From positions 1 to 5,643 of the forward strand of contig CANDFO010000104.1 in NCBI GenBank assembly GCA_947384055.1: a stretch of 5,643 nucleotides of DNA, written 5' to 3'. This document shows positions 4,920 to 5,643 of this stretch, piece by piece; position 1 is the stretch's first letter; each line of letters begins with the position of its first letter. This DNA comes from an uncultured Flavonifractor sp. (GTDB lineage Bacteria > Bacillota > Clostridia > Oscillospirales > Oscillospiraceae). The position numbers and the translations under genes are program-made. A model generated the notes under the pieces. It was given only the letters and a program-made list of their open reading frames with translations, did not search any database and was not told the DNA's origin.

Positions 4920-5643
4920 ATGGTAAGCGTCAGCCTGTGTATGATCGTGAAAAACGAGGAGGACGTATTGGCACGCTGTCTGGAGAGCGTGGGTGATCTG
5001 GTGGACGAGATCATCATCGTGGACACCGGCTCCACCGACAGCACCCGGGAGATTGCCGCCCGCTTTACTGACAAGGTCTATGATTTTCCTTGGCGGGACG
5101 ATTTTTCTGCCGCCCGAAACGAGTCCTTTTCCCAGGCCTCCATGGATTACTGTATGTGGCTGGACGCGGACGACGTGCTGCTGGAAGAGGACCGGGAGGC
5201 GTTCCTTACCTTAAAGAAAACGCTGGACCCCGCCGTTTCGGTAGTCATGGCGCCTTACCACACCGGATTTGACGAGAGCGGCCGCGTAACGTTCTCCTAC
5301 TATCGGGAGCGCCTGATTAAAAACCGCGCCGGAATGCGCTGGGCGGGGGCCGTCCATGAAGCGATTACGCCGTTTGGAAAAATCCTGTACGCGGATTTCG
5401 CCGTCACCCATCGCAAGACCCGCCCCTCGGACCCGGACCGGAACCTGCGGATCTATGAGGCGCAGCTGGCGGCCGGGAAAACCCTGGACCCCCGCCAGCA
5501 GTTTTACTATGGAAGGGAGCTGTACTACCACCGCCGCTGGGCGGAGGCGCTGGATGTCTTTGAGCAGTTCCTGGCAGAGGGCCGGGGGTGGGTGGAAAAC
5601 GAGATCGACGCCTGCTGCCACTGCGCCTATTGTCATAGGGAGC
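4920..5643 (+). CDS. GT2-family glycosyltransferase with TPR-like region (3' truncated)
   Basis: The first 241 residues of a family 2 (GT-A fold) glycosyltransferase lie in the window, and the frame is still open at the edge. Residues 1-90 carry the classic start (VSLCMIVKNEEDVLARCLES), the nucleotide-sugar segment EIIIVDTGSTDST at 30-42, and the metal-binding motif WLDADD at 80-85. DDFSAARN (60-67) and WAGAVHEAI (141-149) are typical of TPR-linked GT2 enzymes. A helical TPR-like segment starts near residue 194 (QFYYGRELYYHRRWAEALDV). The last residues seen include CCHCAYC, a local Cys cluster. ATG 4920 has an excellent AAAGGAGG 7 nt upstream. It is cytoplasmic, with no membrane segment in the visible part. 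From context its likely acceptors are Thr residues of the collagen stalks, comparable to SgtA beside C. difficile bclA3; sugar donor and acceptor are inferred, not shown. Confidence 0.88.
   Translation, partial: MVSVSLCMIVKNEEDVLARCLESVGDLVDEIIIVDTGSTDSTREIAARFTDKVYDFPWRDDFSAARNESFSQASMDYCMWLDADDVLLEEDREAFLTLKKTLDPAVSVVMAPYHTGFDESGRVTFSYYRERLIKNRAGMRWAGAVHEAITPFGKILYADFAVTHRKTRPSDPDRNLRIYEAQLAAGKTLDPRQQFYYGRELYYHRRWAEALDVFEQFLAEGRGWVENEIDACCHCAYCHRE

Noticed and set aside
4631..5636. Minus-strand ORFs at 4631-5074 and 5211-5636
   Set aside because: They lie opposite the tip of collagen protein 2 and the glycosyltransferase, whose motifs (VDTGSTD, LDADD) are unambiguous. No domain is recognised in the minus frames.

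Overview
The window is GC-rich DNA (coding parts roughly 60-65% G+C by eye) with strong Shine-Dalgarno sites. It looks like an endospore-forming member of the Clostridia, plausibly a gut Oscillospirales-type organism. That reading rests on a BclA-like collagen surface gene cluster, a divergent pair of matches to the sporulation sigma-K promoter consensus, and phage-type holin and amidase genes of the kind common in this group. The species cannot be named from the sequence alone.

Layout. (1) Positions 1-515, plus strand: the tail of a small unrecognised gene, a 73-aa holin-like membrane protein, and a strong intrinsic terminator at 476-515. (2) Positions 532-2312, minus strand: a two-gene operon. 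Its first gene encodes a 354-aa protein with a conserved N-terminal 'preface' domain, ten PPGPPPC heptads and a Cys-containing C-terminal domain. Its second gene, joined by a 4-nt GTGA overlap, is a 239-aa Amidase_2 peptidoglycan hydrolase with one SLH-like segment. (3) Positions 2313-2533: a 221-nt divergent regulatory region with two back-to-back sigma-K-like promoters. (4) Positions 2534-4838, plus strand: two tandem collagen-like genes with the same preface domain, a Gly-X-Y stalk and a BclA/C1q/TNF-like C-terminal domain. (5) Positions 4839-4919: a 17-bp hairpin without a T-tract, then a strong ribosome binding site. (6) 4920 to the window end: a GT2-family glycosyltransferase running off the edge.

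Working model (inference): this is a spore-surface locus. Three paralogous filament proteins share one N-terminal module but differ in the stalk. Two have Thr-rich collagen triple helices with exactly the same triplet count. One has a Cys-studded polyproline stalk suited to disulfide cross-linking. The glycosyltransferase would decorate the Thr residues, as proposed for SgtA beside bclA3 in C. difficile. The coupled amidase could remodel cortex or mother-cell wall late in sporulation. The main competing reading is a prophage-derived lysis and fibre module, because a holin lies on the left flank.
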